Assembly (NCBI RefSeq): GCF_039523235.1
Contig: NZ_BAAAEX010000012.1
Origin: Castellaniella ginsengisoli
GTDB lineage: Bacteria; Pseudomonadota; Gammaproteobacteria; Burkholderiales; Burkholderiaceae_B
Length of the DNA stretch: 32,128 nt
Direction: 5' to 3' (one strand)
Below the pieces are notes generated by a model. It worked only from the letters and a program-made list of their open reading frames with translations, searched no databases and was not told the DNA's origin. This document shows, piece by piece, positions 15,226-23,337 of the stretch; position 1 is the stretch's first letter; every line of letters begins with the position of its first letter. The translations under genes were made by a program, and so were the position numbers.

Positions 15226-16083
15226 TCAGTCTGCAGACGCCTGACGCAGGCCGGACCAGGTGATCGCCCCGACGATGAGGGCGCCGCCCGCCAGCGCGCG
15301 CGCCGTGGGGTACTGCGCGAACAGGAGGGCCGCGAACAGAATGGCGTAGACCGGCTCCAGGGCGATCACGATGCCGGCGGTGCGGGCCTTCAGCCTGGTC
15401 AGGCTGGCAACCAGCAGCGCGTGCGACAGTGCCGTGCAGAACACGCCCAGCATGAACAGCCAGACCCAGTCGAGCGCCCGCAGCGACATGAATTCCGTCA
15501 GGCACCAGGGCAAGGTCAGCAGGGCGACAATGCCGTTTTCCCAGCAGGCCAGCTCGCGGGCCGGGACCAGGCTGACGGCTTTGCGGTTGGCCAGAGTGAA
15601 CAGGGCGAAGGACAGGCCCGAGAGTACCGCCCAGCCCAGGCCGACGGTGGCCTGGTCGCTGAAGTCGAAGGACGGCGTGACCAGCGCCAGGCCCGCCGTC
15701 ACCAGCGCGACCACGGCCCACTCGGAAGCCCGCGTGCGTTCGTGGAACAGGAATCCCTCGAACAGGGTGATGGAGGCGGGGAAACTGGCAAAGCCCAGGG
15801 TGGCGATGGCGATGCCGCCGACCTTCACGGCGACGAAGAAAGTCGTCCAATGAACGGCCAGCAGGACCCCGGCCGCCAGCAGTACCGGCAAGGAGCGGCG
15901 GCCGGGCCGCACGGGACGGTGCCCGGCGCGGCTCATGAACAGCAGCAAGGTTGCGGCGGCGAACAGGGCGCGGCCCGCCGTGATCAGCACGGCGCCGGCC
16001 TGGATCAGTTCGCCGAAGATGCCGGTCAGCCCGAACAGGACGGCAGTAACGTGGATGGCTGTCGTGGCCTGGCGGGAATTCAT
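15226..16083 (-). CDS. EamA/DMT family permease
   Basis: A 285-residue inner-membrane protein with about ten hydrophobic segments in two similar halves, the layout of the drug/metabolite transporter superfamily. The first half holds GIFGELIQAGAVLITAGRA and HWTTFFVAVKVGGIAIATLG. The second holds FTLANRKAV, LSHALLVASLTRLKA and IALEPVYAILFA, close to the EamA signature. Members export amino acids or small metabolites, and the substrate cannot be told from sequence. The frame is open to 16704, but the ATG at 16083 begins just before the first helix and avoids overlap with the divergent oxidoreductase gene, 57 bp away. Confidence 0.87.
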   Translation of the reverse strand: MNSRQATTAIHVTAVLFGLTGIFGELIQAGAVLITAGRALFAAATLLLFMSRAGHRPVRPGRRSLPVLLAAGVLLAVHWTTFFVAVKVGGIAIATLGFASFPASITLFEGFLFHERTRASEWAVVALVTAGLALVTPSFDFSDQATVGLGWAVLSGLSFALFTLANRKAVSLVPARELACWENGIVALLTLPWCLTEFMSLRALDWVWLFMLGVFCTALSHALLVASLTRLKARTAGIVIALEPVYAILFAALLFAQYPTARALAGGALIVGAITWSGLRQASAD

Positions 16084-16140
16084 GCTAGTCTGATCCGGAT
16101 TGAAACTATCGGAGGCCCGGCGGGGCCGGAGGTGAACATC

Positions 16141-17133
16141 ATGGGAAAAGTTGAAAAGGCCCGGGTGATCCGTATCCATGAGCATGGCGGACCCGAGCGC
16201 ATGCGCCTGGAGGAAATCGAGGTCCCGCCTCCCGCGCCCAATGAGGTCCGCATCCGCCAGAAGGCGGTCGGCCTGAATTTCATCGATATCTATTGTCGCA
16301 CGGGGCTGTATGCGCATCCGTTGCCGCACGGCCTGGGCTTCGAGGCCTCGGGGGTGGTCGAGGCGGCGGGCGCCGAAGTGCGGCATGTGCGCGCGGGCGA
16401 TCGCGTGGCCTACGGGCAAAGTCCGATTGGCGCCTATGCCGATCTGCGCAATGTGCCGGCCGACCGGGTCGTGCGGATTCCCGACGGCGTCGGTTTCGAT
16501 CAGGCCGCCGCACTGATGCTCAAGGGGCTGACGGTGCAGTACTTGTTTCGCCAGACGTACCGCCTGCAGGGCAATGAAACCATCCTGTTCCATGCCGCCG
16601 CCGGCGGCGTCGGCCTGATCGCCTGCCAGTGGGCGAGGTCGCTGGGCGTGCGCCTGATCGGCACCGCCTCTACGCCCGAAAAGGCCGCCCTGGCGCGCCG
16701 CCACGGCGCCTGGGAGGTCATCGATTCCTCACGGGAAGACATCGTTGCCCGGGTCAAAGAACTGACCGGGGGCCGCAAGGTGCCGGTGGTCTACGATGGC
16801 GTGGGCAAGAGCACCTGGGAAATCTCGTTGGATTGCCTGCAGCCGCGCGGCCTGATGGTCAGCTTCGGCAACGCGTCCGGCCCCGTCGAGGGGGTGAACC
16901 TGGGGATATTGGCGGCCAAGGGTTCGCTGTTCGTCACCCGGCCGACGCTCGCAACCCATGTGGCCACCGCCCAGGCCATGCAGGCGGCCGCCGACGAGCT
17001 GTTCGATCTGGTGGCGGCCGGCAAGCTGGACATCGTCATCGGCCAGCGCTTTCCCCTGGCCGATGCCGCGCAGGCGCACGAGGCGCTGAATGCGCGCGGC
17101 ACGACCGGCGCGACCATCCTGACCCTGGATTGA
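16141..17133 (+). CDS. NADPH:quinone oxidoreductase-like, zinc-free medium-chain dehydrogenase
   Basis: A 330-residue cytoplasmic enzyme of the quinone oxidoreductase (QOR) branch of medium-chain dehydrogenases. The N-terminal GroES-like fold has NEVRIRQKAVGLNFIDIY (34-51) and GLYAHPLPHGLGFEASG. The Rossmann domain has HAAAGGVGLIACQWA (151-165), which binds NADPH. It lacks the cysteine ligands of zinc alcohol dehydrogenases. The C-terminus (GATILTLD) is typical. GGAGGTG stands six bases before the ATG. It is divergent from the EamA permease gene and convergent with fbp. It probably reduces quinones or similar electrophiles by NADPH; the physiological substrate is unknown. Confidence 0.88.
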   Translation: MGKVEKARVIRIHEHGGPERMRLEEIEVPPPAPNEVRIRQKAVGLNFIDIYCRTGLYAHPLPHGLGFEASGVVEAAGAEVRHVRAGDRVAYGQSPIGAYADLRNVPADRVVRIPDGVGFDQAAALMLKGLTVQYLFRQTYRLQGNETILFHAAAGGVGLIACQWARSLGVRLIGTASTPEKAALARRHGAWEVIDSSREDIVARVKELTGGRKVPVVYDGVGKSTWEISLDCLQPRGLMVSFGNASGPVEGVNLGILAAKGSLFVTRPTLATHVATAQAMQAAADELFDLVAAGKLDIVIGQRFPLADAAQAHEALNARGTTGATILTLD

Positions 17134-17148
17134 AAAGACGGCCGGATA

Positions 17149-18165
17149 TCAGGCTTCCTGGTGGTAGCGCTGCAAACGTTCGACTTCCTCGCGCGAACCC
17201 AGGATCACGCCGATGCGCTGGTGCAAGGCGTCGGGCTGGATGTCCAGGATGCGGCCGCCGCCGTCGATGGCGCGGCCGCCGGCCTGTTCGACCAGGAAAC
17301 TCATGGGGTTGGCTTCGTACATCAGGCGCAGCTTGCCCTTGCGGCCGGAGGCGCGCGCGTCGCGCGGATACATGAATACCCCGCCACGTGTCAGGATGCG
17401 GTGCACGTCGGCGACCATCGATGCGATCCAGCGCATGTTGTAGTTCTTGCCCAGGGGGCCGGTCTCGCCCTGCAGGCATTCGTCGATGTAGCGGCGCACC
17501 GGCGCTTCCCAGTGCCGCATGTTGGACATGTTGATGGCGAATTCCGCAGTCTGCTCGGGCAGGCGGATGTTTTCGTGGGTCAGCAGCCAGGAACCCATTT
17601 CGCGGTCCAGCGTGAAGCCCATGACGCCCGCGCCCACAGTCAGCACCAGCATGGTCTGGGGGCCGTAGATGGCGTAGCCGGCGGCGACCTGCCGGGTGCC
17701 GGGCTGCAGGAAGTCCGCTTCGGCGATCTCCCGGCCCGCGGCCTCGGGGGGCGCCTGCAGCACGGAAAAGATCGTCCCGATCGACACGTTGACGTCGATG
17801 TTCGAAGAGCCGTCCAGGGGGTCGAACAGCAGCAGGTTCTGGCCCTTGGGATAGTGGTTGGGGATGCGGTGGATGGTCTGCATTTCCTCGGAGGCCATGG
17901 CCGCCAGGTTGCCGCCCCATTCATTGGCCTCGAGCAGAATCTCGTTGGACAGGACGTCGAGCTTTTTCTGCACCTCGCCCTGGACGTTTTCCGTGCCCAG
18001 GCTGCCGAGCACGCCGCCCAGCGCTCCCTTGCTCACGGCGTGGCTGATCGCCTTGCAGGCGCGCGACACGGTCTCGATCAGCAGGCGGACTTCGGCCGAC
18101 ACAGCCTTGTGCTCACGCTGCTGTTCGACCAGGTATTGGGTCAAGGTCTTGTATTTCAAGGTCAT
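17149..18165 (-). CDS. fbp: Fructose-1,6-bisphosphatase, class 1
   Basis: A 338-residue cytoplasmic enzyme that removes the 1-phosphate of fructose 1,6-bisphosphate in gluconeogenesis. Metal ligands include the E93-E94 pair (ASEE) and the signature LFDPLDGSSNID (D115 and D118). NYNMRWIASMVADVHRIL and GKLRLMYEANPMSFLVEQAGG build the substrate site. Length is normal for class 1. At the 5' end AAGGA abuts the ATG at 18165 directly, which is too close for good initiation. A TTG two codons later (18159) has ideal spacing and could be the real start, giving MKYKTLTQ. It lies downstream of pepN on the same strand, across a repeat-filled gap of about 190 bp. Confidence 0.95.
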   Translation of the reverse strand: MTLKYKTLTQYLVEQQREHKAVSAEVRLLIETVSRACKAISHAVSKGALGGVLGSLGTENVQGEVQKKLDVLSNEILLEANEWGGNLAAMASEEMQTIHRIPNHYPKGQNLLLFDPLDGSSNIDVNVSIGTIFSVLQAPPEAAGREIAEADFLQPGTRQVAAGYAIYGPQTMLVLTVGAGVMGFTLDREMGSWLLTHENIRLPEQTAEFAINMSNMRHWEAPVRRYIDECLQGETGPLGKNYNMRWIASMVADVHRILTRGGVFMYPRDARASGRKGKLRLMYEANPMSFLVEQAGGRAIDGGGRILDIQPDALHQRIGVILGSREEVERLQRYHQEA

Positions 18166-18204
18166 TCCTTGGAAAAAATGGAATCGGTCAAATACTTCGC
18201 GGAT

Positions 18205-18351
18205 ACCTCGCGGCCTGCATGCCGCTCGGATTCGCCCGGCATTGTGCAGTCCATTTGGACTGCCCTATGTCCGTGTGCATCCACCTCGCGGCCTGCATGC
18301 CGCTCGGATTCGCCCGGCATTGTGCAGTCCACTTGGACTGCCCTATGTCCG
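18205..18351. repeat. Two tandem copies of a 69-bp hairpin-forming repeat between pepN and fbp
   Basis: Copies lie at 18205-18273 and 18283-18351 (period 78, with TGTGCATCC between them). They differ at one base only, 18254 T against 18332 C. Each copy holds two inverted repeats. One is ATGCCG/CGGCAT with a 12-base loop (18219-18242 in copy one). The other is GCAGTCC/GGACTGC with a 4-base loop (18246-18263 in copy one). The single difference falls in the loop of the second hairpin. The block fills most of the gap between the two genes. No promoter or gene is seen in it. It may belong to a dispersed intergenic repeat family. Confidence 0.9.
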
Positions 18352-18354
18352 GGC

Positions 18355-21054
18355 TCATCCCAGTGCCTTGGAGACGATCTCGCGGACGTTGCGTGAAAGG
18401 CTGGGTGCGGCCAGCACGCGTTGCAGGGCGGCCTGCATGCCGGCACGGGCGGTGGGCTCGTGGCGGGCCCAGTTGTCGAAGGCGCGCGACAGCCGCGCCG
18501 CGATTTCCGGGTTCAGCGCATCGAGCGCCAGCACTTGCTCGGCCCAGAAGTCGTAGCCTTCCGGCGTGTGCAGATTGCCCGGGTTGTCCAGGCAGAAGCG
18601 GAAGACGACGGCACGAGCGCGGTTGGGGTTGCGCAGCGAGAAGTCCGGCAGCGCCATCAGGGCGCGCACGCCCGCCACCGTGCATCCCGGTGCGCTGGCC
18701 TGAGCGCCGAACCAGCGGTCCAGCACCAGGGGATCGTCGTGCCAGCGGGCATGGAAGTCGGCCAGCGGGCCGGCGGCATCCTGGGGAGCGTGCTGCAGCA
18801 GAGCGGTGAGCGCGCCCAGGCTTTCGGTCATGTTGAGGGCCTGGCGAAATTGCGCCAAAGCCAGATCGACCGCACCCGGCGCTTTGCCGGCCAGCAGATT
18901 GTCCAGCGCCAGATTGCGCAGTGCGCGGCGGCCGGAGGAAACCGGGTCCGGAGAATAGGGGCCGCCCTCGTCGACCAGGCTGTCGTACATGGCGCGCCAG
19001 TCCTGGGCGAGCCGCGCCCCCAGCGCCTGCCGGGTACGGGTCCAGGCCGATACGGCCGCCTGGGGATCCATGGGCTCGCTGCGGTCGATGACTTCGCGTA
19101 CGGCGGGCAGGGCCAGCAGCCGCGTCCGGTAGGCGGGCGACAAGGCCTGGTCGTCCAGGGCGGCTCGCCAGATCGCAAGCAGCGTGTCCAGCGCCGGCGG
19201 TTGTGCGCCATCGCGCTCGGCCCGCATGCAATCCTGCAGATGGCGATGGGCGGTTTCCTGGACCGCATCCCAGCGGGCGAAAGGGTCCGGATCGTGGCGC
19301 GCCAGGAGCGCCAGGTCGTTGGCCGTGCGGTCGGTTTCCAGGATGACGGGGGCGGAAAAACCGCGCAGCAGGGACAGGATGGGTGCGCGCGGGATATCCG
19401 TCAGAGTCCAGGTCTGGCTGGCTTGGCGCAGTTCCAGAATGAGGGTGTCGCGCGTGCCGTTTTCCTGGCGGATGGGCATGGGCTGTCCGTCTGCATCGAT
19501 CAGGCCGATCGCCACCGGAATGTGCAGGGGCGGTTTTTCGACGGGCGGAGTCCGCAGGACCTCCAGGCCCGCCGGGGCGCACTGCTGCTGGAGCGTGATG
19601 CGGCACGTGCGGGCTGCGGGATCGTAGTGCGAACTGACCCGTACGCGCGGCGTGCCGGCCTGGGCGTACCAGCGCCGGAAGACGGAAAAATCCTGCCCCG
19701 GGTTCTGCTGCGCGTAGACGGATTCCATGGCGTCGACGAAGGCGTCGCAGGTCACCGCCTGGCCGTCGTGGCGGCGGAAGTACTCGTCCATGCCGGCGCG
19801 AAAGCCGGCTTCTCCCAGCAGCGTGTGCTGCATGCGGATGACTTCGGCCCCCTTTTCGTAGATCGTGGCGGTGTAGAAATTGCCGATTTCCTGGTAACTG
19901 TCAGGCCGGATGGGATGGGCCATGGGGCCGGCATCCTCGGGGAATTGGGCCAACCGCAGGGTATGCACGTCGTCGATGCGTTTGACGGCCCGGGCGCTGG
20001 CGGCTTCGGCGGGCGGCAGGCCCTCGGCCAGCATGTCGGCGGAAAATTCCTGGTCGCGAAAGACCGTCAGGCCTTCCTTCAGGGACAACTGGAACCAATC
20101 GCGGCAGGTCACGCGGTTGCCTGTCCAGTTGTGGAAGTATTCATGGCCGATCACGGCTTCGATGCCGCGATAGGCGGCATCCGTGGCGGTATCGGGGTCG
20201 GCCAGCACATAGGCGGCGTTGAAGATGTTCAGGCCCTTGTTTTCCATCGCGCCCATGTTGAAGTCGCGTGCGGCCACCACCATGAAACGGTCCAGGTCCA
20301 GTTCCAGGCCGAAGCGCCGTTCGTCCCAGTGCAGGGCGCGCGCCAGGCAATCCAGCGCCCAGCGGGTCTGTTCGCGGTACCCCTTGTCGCTGTAGACCTG
20401 CAGCAGCACTTCGCGGCCGCTGCGGGTGGTCTCGGTGCGCTCGATGCAGTCGAAATCGCCGGCGACCAGGGCGAACAGATAGCTGGGCTTGGGATGAGGA
20501 TCACGCCACAGGGCCTGATGGCGGCCGTCGGGCAGGGCGGCCTGCTCAATCAGGTTGCCGTTGGACAGCAGCAGCGGGTAGGCGGCCGGGTCGGCGCGCA
20601 GCAGCACTTCGAAGCGGGCCATCACATCGGGCCGGTCCGGAAACCAGGTGATGCGGCGAAAGCCCTGGGCCTCGCACTGGGTGAAGAGTTTGTCGCCCGA
20701 CACGTACAAGCCCATCAGCGTGGTGTTCTCCGCCGGGCGGCACAGGCTGACGATGCCGATGGTGAACGGCTTGCCATGGCCCGGCGGAATCAGGCTGAGC
20801 GTGTCGTCGGCGAGCTGGTATTCACCGGCATCCAGCGGCCGGCCGTCGAGACGGACTTCGACCAGTTCCAGGTCTTCGCCCTGCAGCACCAGCGGCGTGC
20901 CCGGGGCCGAACCGGGGGCGAGTTCAAAACGCAGCTCGGAGCGCACCCGGGTGGATTCCGCCGCCAGATCGAATTCCAGCCGGACCTGCGGCAGCCGGTA
21001 GGGATAGGGAGCGTAGTCCTGACGATAGATCGTGGGGGCGGTATCCGTGCGCAT
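18355..21054 (-). CDS. pepN: Aminopeptidase N (alanyl aminopeptidase), M1 family zinc enzyme
   Basis: An 899-residue cytoplasmic zinc aminopeptidase that trims N-terminal residues from peptides in protein turnover. The exopeptidase motif GAMEN (within FNMGAMENKGLNIFN) and the zinc site HEYFHNWTGNR, followed by the third ligand glutamate in LKEGLTVFRDQEFS, are intact. The C-terminal helical domain of PepN is present, and length is close to E. coli PepN (870). The frame is open to 21090. The ATG at 21054 (MRTDTAPTIYRQDY) matches the usual family start, and a TACAAT that could be a -10 box overlaps the upstream ATG, so the shorter form is chosen. Both starts have weak ribosome sites. Confidence 0.94.
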   Translation of the reverse strand: MRTDTAPTIYRQDYAPYPYRLPQVRLEFDLAAESTRVRSELRFELAPGSAPGTPLVLQGEDLELVEVRLDGRPLDAGEYQLADDTLSLIPPGHGKPFTIGIVSLCRPAENTTLMGLYVSGDKLFTQCEAQGFRRITWFPDRPDVMARFEVLLRADPAAYPLLLSNGNLIEQAALPDGRHQALWRDPHPKPSYLFALVAGDFDCIERTETTRSGREVLLQVYSDKGYREQTRWALDCLARALHWDERRFGLELDLDRFMVVAARDFNMGAMENKGLNIFNAAYVLADPDTATDAAYRGIEAVIGHEYFHNWTGNRVTCRDWFQLSLKEGLTVFRDQEFSADMLAEGLPPAEAASARAVKRIDDVHTLRLAQFPEDAGPMAHPIRPDSYQEIGNFYTATIYEKGAEVIRMQHTLLGEAGFRAGMDEYFRRHDGQAVTCDAFVDAMESVYAQQNPGQDFSVFRRWYAQAGTPRVRVSSHYDPAARTCRITLQQQCAPAGLEVLRTPPVEKPPLHIPVAIGLIDADGQPMPIRQENGTRDTLILELRQASQTWTLTDIPRAPILSLLRGFSAPVILETDRTANDLALLARHDPDPFARWDAVQETAHRHLQDCMRAERDGAQPPALDTLLAIWRAALDDQALSPAYRTRLLALPAVREVIDRSEPMDPQAAVSAWTRTRQALGARLAQDWRAMYDSLVDEGGPYSPDPVSSGRRALRNLALDNLLAGKAPGAVDLALAQFRQALNMTESLGALTALLQHAPQDAAGPLADFHARWHDDPLVLDRWFGAQASAPGCTVAGVRALMALPDFSLRNPNRARAVVFRFCLDNPGNLHTPEGYDFWAEQVLALDALNPEIAARLSRAFDNWARHEPTARAGMQAALQRVLAAPSLSRNVREIVSKALG

Positions 21055-21229
21055 GGGTCTGTATCCGAAAAGCGTGTCGTCTGTCTCCATTGTAGTCGGC
21101 TCGCCGCCGCGTCCGCCCGTGGCGGGGCTGTATCGGAGTGCAACGGCCGGCTGTTCGCGGCCTGCGGCTGCGCCTATGATTGAAGGATGAGTCCGGGCAC
21201 GGGTTCTTCAGATCAGGACGGAGCGTGGC

Positions 21230-21859
21230 ATGAAGGGCGGCGGTATGGCGATGGGGCGGAGATGGGCCCGGCGGGTTGCCGGATTATGTCTGGGAGTGAT
21301 GCTGGGAGGATGCGCCTCGGTGTTTTCCGCGCAGGTCACACGCTATCAGCAATGGCCCGATCATACCCAGGGTGCGACCTACTGGATCGAAGCCAGCGAG
21401 GCACAGCGCAATAATCTGCAATTCCAGACCTATGCCGATACGGTGCGTGCCGCGTTGGGGCCGACCGGGCTGGTCGAGGCTTCGTCTGCGGAACAGGCCC
21501 GTTTTGCGGTGCATATGGAATACGGCAGTTCCCGCGAGCGCGAATGGCGCCAGGAATTCGTCGATCCTTATCTATATCCTGGTTTTTACGGCCCGTACGC
21601 CGGCTTTCATCGTCCTCACTGGGCCTGGGGGATGGGGCCCGCAGTTCAAACCGTTGCGGTGGACGTGTATCGCCTGACGCTGTCCGTGCGGATCGACGAC
21701 CGGACGCAGCAGGGGCGTGAGGTCTATCGCGCCACGGCGGTGGCGTCGAGCGCCGAGGATCGGTTGGGCGCAGCCATGCCGTATCTGGCGCGCGCCCTGT
21801 TCGACCGGTTCCCTGGCCGGAACGGCCAGGTGGTCGAGGTGCGGTATCCTGTGGAATGA
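21230..21859 (+). CDS. DUF4136 domain lipoprotein
   Basis: A 209-residue predicted lipoprotein. A positively charged N-terminus (GRRWARR) and a hydrophobic stretch lead to the lipobox LGGC with the lipidated C28. The mature part resembles DUF4136: YWIEASEAQRNNLQFQTYAD, a Tyr/Pro/Gly-rich central stretch (about 113-130), then a beta-rich C-terminal half. A GGAG ribosome site precedes the ATG. The gene is divergent from pepN and ends six bases before the convergent H-NS gene. An 8-bp perfect hairpin with a GAA loop (21812-21830) lies inside its last codons. Function unknown; the lipid anchor points to the periplasmic side of the inner or outer membrane. Confidence 0.82.
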   Translation: MKGGGMAMGRRWARRVAGLCLGVMLGGCASVFSAQVTRYQQWPDHTQGATYWIEASEAQRNNLQFQTYADTVRAALGPTGLVEASSAEQARFAVHMEYGSSREREWRQEFVDPYLYPGFYGPYAGFHRPHWAWGMGPAVQTVAVDVYRLTLSVRIDDRTQQGREVYRATAVASSAEDRLGAAMPYLARALFDRFPGRNGQVVEVRYPVE

Positions 21860-21865
21860 GCCCGT

Positions 21866-22240
21866 TCAGGCGGATTCGGCGGCAATCAGGAACGTTTCGC
21901 GCGGGGTGCCGGCGGCTTCCGCCTCGGTGATCCAGCGCGGGGCTTTGCCGCGGCCCGTCCAGGTGGCTTGGGTTTCGGGGTGCCGGTATTTAGGCGCAAT
22001 CACACGCTTGGTGGCGGTGCCTGCCTTGCGCGGCGCGGCGCCGGATGCACGGCCGGCCGGCTTGCGGTTGAAGGCGGCGGCGATTTCTTCAGGGCTGATA
22101 TCGTATTGGCGCATTGAACGCACGATCTCGGCGATCTTGGGTTTGCGTTCTTTGGCTTGCAGCGTCTGGATTTTTTTCTGGAGCTTGGCCATTTCTTTTT
22201 CAAGGCGGGTTTTTTCAGTGTTATAGCTGGTACGAGACAT
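21866..22240 (-). CDS. H-NS family nucleoid-associated protein
   Basis: A 124-residue DNA-binding protein of the H-NS histone family, similar in layout to Bordetella BpH3. An N-terminal coiled coil (about 8-33, rich in Lys/Glu/Gln) serves for oligomerisation. A short linker with basic residues follows (about 60-80), then the DNA-binding domain YRHPETQATWTGRGKAPRWI (85-104), where the GRGK loop enters the minor groove of AT-rich DNA. Such proteins silence AT-rich, often acquired, genes. GGAG lies seven bases before the ATG. Its upstream gap is markedly AT-rich, which fits autoregulation. Confidence 0.93.
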   Translation of the reverse strand: MSRTSYNTEKTRLEKEMAKLQKKIQTLQAKERKPKIAEIVRSMRQYDISPEEIAAAFNRKPAGRASGAAPRKAGTATKRVIAPKYRHPETQATWTGRGKAPRWITEAEAAGTPRETFLIAAESA

Positions 22241-22470
22241 TCAGGGCTCCGTTCGGGTTCAGTCGTCGGGTTTAGTCGATATGATGGCTGGATTCAAACG
22301 TCTTAATATTCGAACACCGGCGGGCCATTTTAAACTCATTCCATGAAATATGCGCAATATTGGCCATTTCCATATGTGACGGTGGCGCGCATTCAACAGA
22401 AGGTTTCGAAAGCAGGCCGGGTGAAAATGCCGCGGCTTGATTCAGAGGCTTTGGGTAATCAGGAGCATGC
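22241..22470. promoter_or_regulatory. AT-rich divergent promoter region between the H-NS gene and the nitrilase gene
   Basis: This 230-bp gap carries no gene. Its middle (about 22280-22380) is rich in A and T compared with everything around it and contains TTAATATT, TTTTAAA and CAATATTGG stretches. It must hold both divergent promoters, but no single -35/-10 pair stands out. GGCCATTT occurs twice, 39 bp apart (22323 and 22362). The composition makes it a plausible binding region for the H-NS protein encoded beside it. Confidence 0.45.
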
Positions 22471-23289
22471 ATGAGCGGAGAGAGCCGGACGATGCGGGTG
22501 GCGGCGGTGCAGATGGTATCCGGGATGGAGGTCGCGGATAATCTCGAGCAGGCGGCGCGGGGTATTGAAACAGCCGCCTGCGGCGGCGCCGGGTTGGTGG
22601 CGCTGCCTGAATATTTTTGTTTCATGGGGCGGCATGACAAAGATAAACTGCCCCTGGCTGAAACACCGGGCGATGGTCCGATCCAATCGTTTCTTTCGGA
22701 TCAGGCAAAGCGTCACGGCATCTGGCTGGTAGGCGGTACGTTGCCTTTGCGCTGTCCGGACGCGCAGCGCGTCTATAACGCCTGTCTGGTTTACGATCCC
22801 CAGGGCCATGTCCGCGCCCGGTACGACAAGATTCATTTATTCAGTTTCCAGCGCGGCCAGGAATCCTATGATGAATCCCGGGCCATCCGGCCCGGAGACG
22901 AGCCGCCCCAGGTTTTCGAGATGCCTTTTGGGCGCACGGCCTTGGGGATTTGCTACGACTTGCGGTTTCCCGAGTTCTTCCGGGCTCAGGGCGATGTGCG
23001 CCTGATGGTGCTGCCGGCCGCTTTTACCTGGACCACGGGTTCGGTACACTGGGAAGTCCTGTTGCGTGCGCGGGCCATCGAGAACCAGTGTTATGTGCTG
23101 GCCAGCGCTCAGGGCGGCCTGCATGAAAACGGCCGGCGCACCTGGGGGCACTCGATGCTGATCGATCCCTGGGGCGATATCCTGGATTGCCTGCCCGAAG
23201 GCCCCGGCGTCGCCGCCGGGATGCTGGATGCAGGCCGTCTGGCAGCGGTTCGGGAGTCCTTGCCTGCGCTGCGCCATCGGGTCCTGTAA
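22471..23289 (+). CDS. Carbon-nitrogen hydrolase of the Nit family (probable deaminated-glutathione amidase)
   Basis: A 272-residue cytoplasmic amidohydrolase of the nitrilase superfamily. The catalytic triad is E47 (ALPEYF), K120 (YDKIHLF) and C161 (GICYDLRFPE). The DKIHLF motif and overall length match the Nit1/Nit2-like branch, whose known bacterial and eukaryotic members hydrolyse deaminated glutathione as a metabolite repair step. That substrate is an inference from family. A CAGGAG site precedes the ATG. tldD follows 48 bp later on the same strand; in many Burkholderiales this pair sits together, often after a large AsmA-like yhdP gene, which is absent here. Confidence 0.9.
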   Translation: MSGESRTMRVAAVQMVSGMEVADNLEQAARGIETAACGGAGLVALPEYFCFMGRHDKDKLPLAETPGDGPIQSFLSDQAKRHGIWLVGGTLPLRCPDAQRVYNACLVYDPQGHVRARYDKIHLFSFQRGQESYDESRAIRPGDEPPQVFEMPFGRTALGICYDLRFPEFFRAQGDVRLMVLPAAFTWTTGSVHWEVLLRARAIENQCYVLASAQGGLHENGRRTWGHSMLIDPWGDILDCLPEGPGVAAGMLDAGRLAAVRESLPALRHRVL

Positions 23290-23337
23290 GAAGAGGCATG
23301 CGGCCGCGCGCGACGATTGATTGATGAATGGTGTCAG

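Noticed and set aside
18421..21183. A 920-residue open frame on the plus strand opposite pepN
   Set aside because: It mirrors pepN, has no recognisable domain, and long antisense frames are common in GC-rich DNA. The minus strand carries a full M1 aminopeptidase.
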